Assembly: GCA_028868855.1 (NCBI GenBank)
Contig: JAGWTR010000001.1
Span: 310,001-374,000, forward strand
Length of the DNA stretch: 64,000 nucleotides
Source: Burkholderiales bacterium
Lineage (GTDB): Bacteria; Pseudomonadota; Gammaproteobacteria; Burkholderiales; Burkholderiaceae_C
Direction: 5' to 3'
The notes under the pieces are model-generated. The model saw only the letters and a list, made by a program, of their open reading frames with translations, had not been told where the DNA came from and ran no database searches. Position numbers and translations under genes: made by a program. Shown one piece after another: positions 63,557-64,000 of the stretch. Numbering within the stretch: the first letter of the stretch is position 1; every line of letters starts with the position of its first letter.

Positions 63557-64000
63557 GTGAGCGAACAAGTCCTGGATGAGCAGCACCTGCCTGCGGTCGT
63601 GGACCGCGTGGCGATGGCGCGCCTGTATGGCGAGCCGCTGTTCTCCATGCCGACGGACCTCTACATCCCTCCGGATGCACTGGAGGTCTTCTTGGAGACC
63701 TTTGAAGGCCCGCTCGACCTGCTGCTCTATCTGATCCGCAAGCAGAACTTCAACATCCTGGACATTCCGCTGGCCGACGTCACGCGCCAGTATCTGACCT
63801 ACGTCGACCAGATCCGCAAGCACAACCTGGAGCTTGCGTCCGAATACTTGCTGATGGCGGCCATGCTCATCGAGATCAAGTCTCGGATGCTGCTGCCCCC
63901 CAAGAAGTCCGACCATGGCGACGAGGTGGAAGACCCGCGTGCTGAACTGGTGCGTCGCCTGATCGAATATGAGCAGATGAAGCTGGCCGCAGCCAAGCTC
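63557..64000 (+). CDS. scpA: Segregation and condensation protein A, N-terminal part (3' end outside window)
   Basis: An open frame from GTG at 63557 runs off the right edge (148 codons). After a 45-residue variable N-terminus, it shows FEGPLDLLLYLIRKQNFNI, the ScpA/kleisin signature, then LADVTRQYLTYVDQI and ELASEYLLMAAMLIEIKSRM followed by LLP. ScpA bridges the SMC ATPase heads together with ScpB in chromosome condensation. The long N-terminal extension before the kleisin helix is usual in betaproteobacteria. The GTG start is the best upstream candidate but lacks a strong ribosome binding site. Confidence 0.93.
   Translation, partial: MSEQVLDEQHLPAVVDRVAMARLYGEPLFSMPTDLYIPPDALEVFLETFEGPLDLLLYLIRKQNFNILDIPLADVTRQYLTYVDQIRKHNLELASEYLLMAAMLIEIKSRMLLPPKKSDHGDEVEDPRAELVRRLIEYEQMKLAAAKL

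Noticed and set aside
1-64000. CRISPR arrays, insertion sequences, prophage or antiphage loci
   Set aside because: I looked for regularly spaced repeats, transposase or integrase motifs and defence domains and saw none. Gene content is uniformly core-like.

Overview
The window is a 64 kb piece of a GC-rich chromosome from a betaproteobacterium, most likely order Burkholderiales and family Comamonadaceae. Three things support this: the order tpiA-secG-tRNA-Leu-nuoA..N followed by a DUF2818 gene, the mrp/metG divergent pair, and DUF3460 next to scpA. I assign no genus. Nearly all genes are core housekeeping functions. I see no prophage, insertion sequence, CRISPR array or antiphage locus.

Layout. 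1-2.7 kb: 3' end of ilvD, a putative Na+/H+ antiporter and lgt. 2.7-6.6 kb: nitrate ABC transporter operon (nrtA-nrtB-ATPase, minus strand) preceded by the ANTAR regulator nasT. 6.6-11.9 kb: tsaD, rpsO, pnp, tpiA, secG. 12.0-27.2 kb: tRNA-Leu(GAG) and the complete 14-gene complex I operon nuoA-N with a trailing DUF2818 gene. 27.2-36.1 kb: NUDIX hydrolase, FAD-linked oxidase, DUF2069 protein, YihY-type membrane protein, CBS protein, aroC, then a minus-strand run ridA-dsbB-pabBC fusion-gloA. 36.2-44.5 kb: comEC, CorC/HlyC-type protein, apaH, tRNA-Ser(TGA), a small membrane protein, a methyltransferase and bifunctional nnr. 44.5-57.0 kb: a block of six signalling genes (diguanylate cyclase, REC-PAS-GGDEF-EAL protein, large hybrid histidine kinase, second kinase, ANTAR response regulator, HisKA_2 sensor kinase). 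57.1-64.0 kb: mrp/apbC, metG, a SulP transporter, a CYTH triphosphatase, a DUF3460 protein and the 5' part of scpA.

The most informative non-coding region is 5652-5900. Read on the minus strand it contains two NtrC-like sites, a -24/-12 sigma-54 promoter with both consensus elements exact, two consecutive hairpins whose six-base loops both have A at position 1 and G at position 4 (the ANTAR recognition signature), and a long intrinsic terminator just before nrtA. With nasT directly upstream, this is a complete nitrogen-controlled, NasT-type antitermination module. No nasS is visible in the window.

Other points worth attention: the nrt operon terminator is embedded in the last codons of lgt; structured leaders precede rpsO and pnp; a palindromic repeat-like segment lies in frame in the metG linker; a nine-base homopolymer lies in an oxidase gene; and the second ANTAR protein has a divergent RNA-binding domain.
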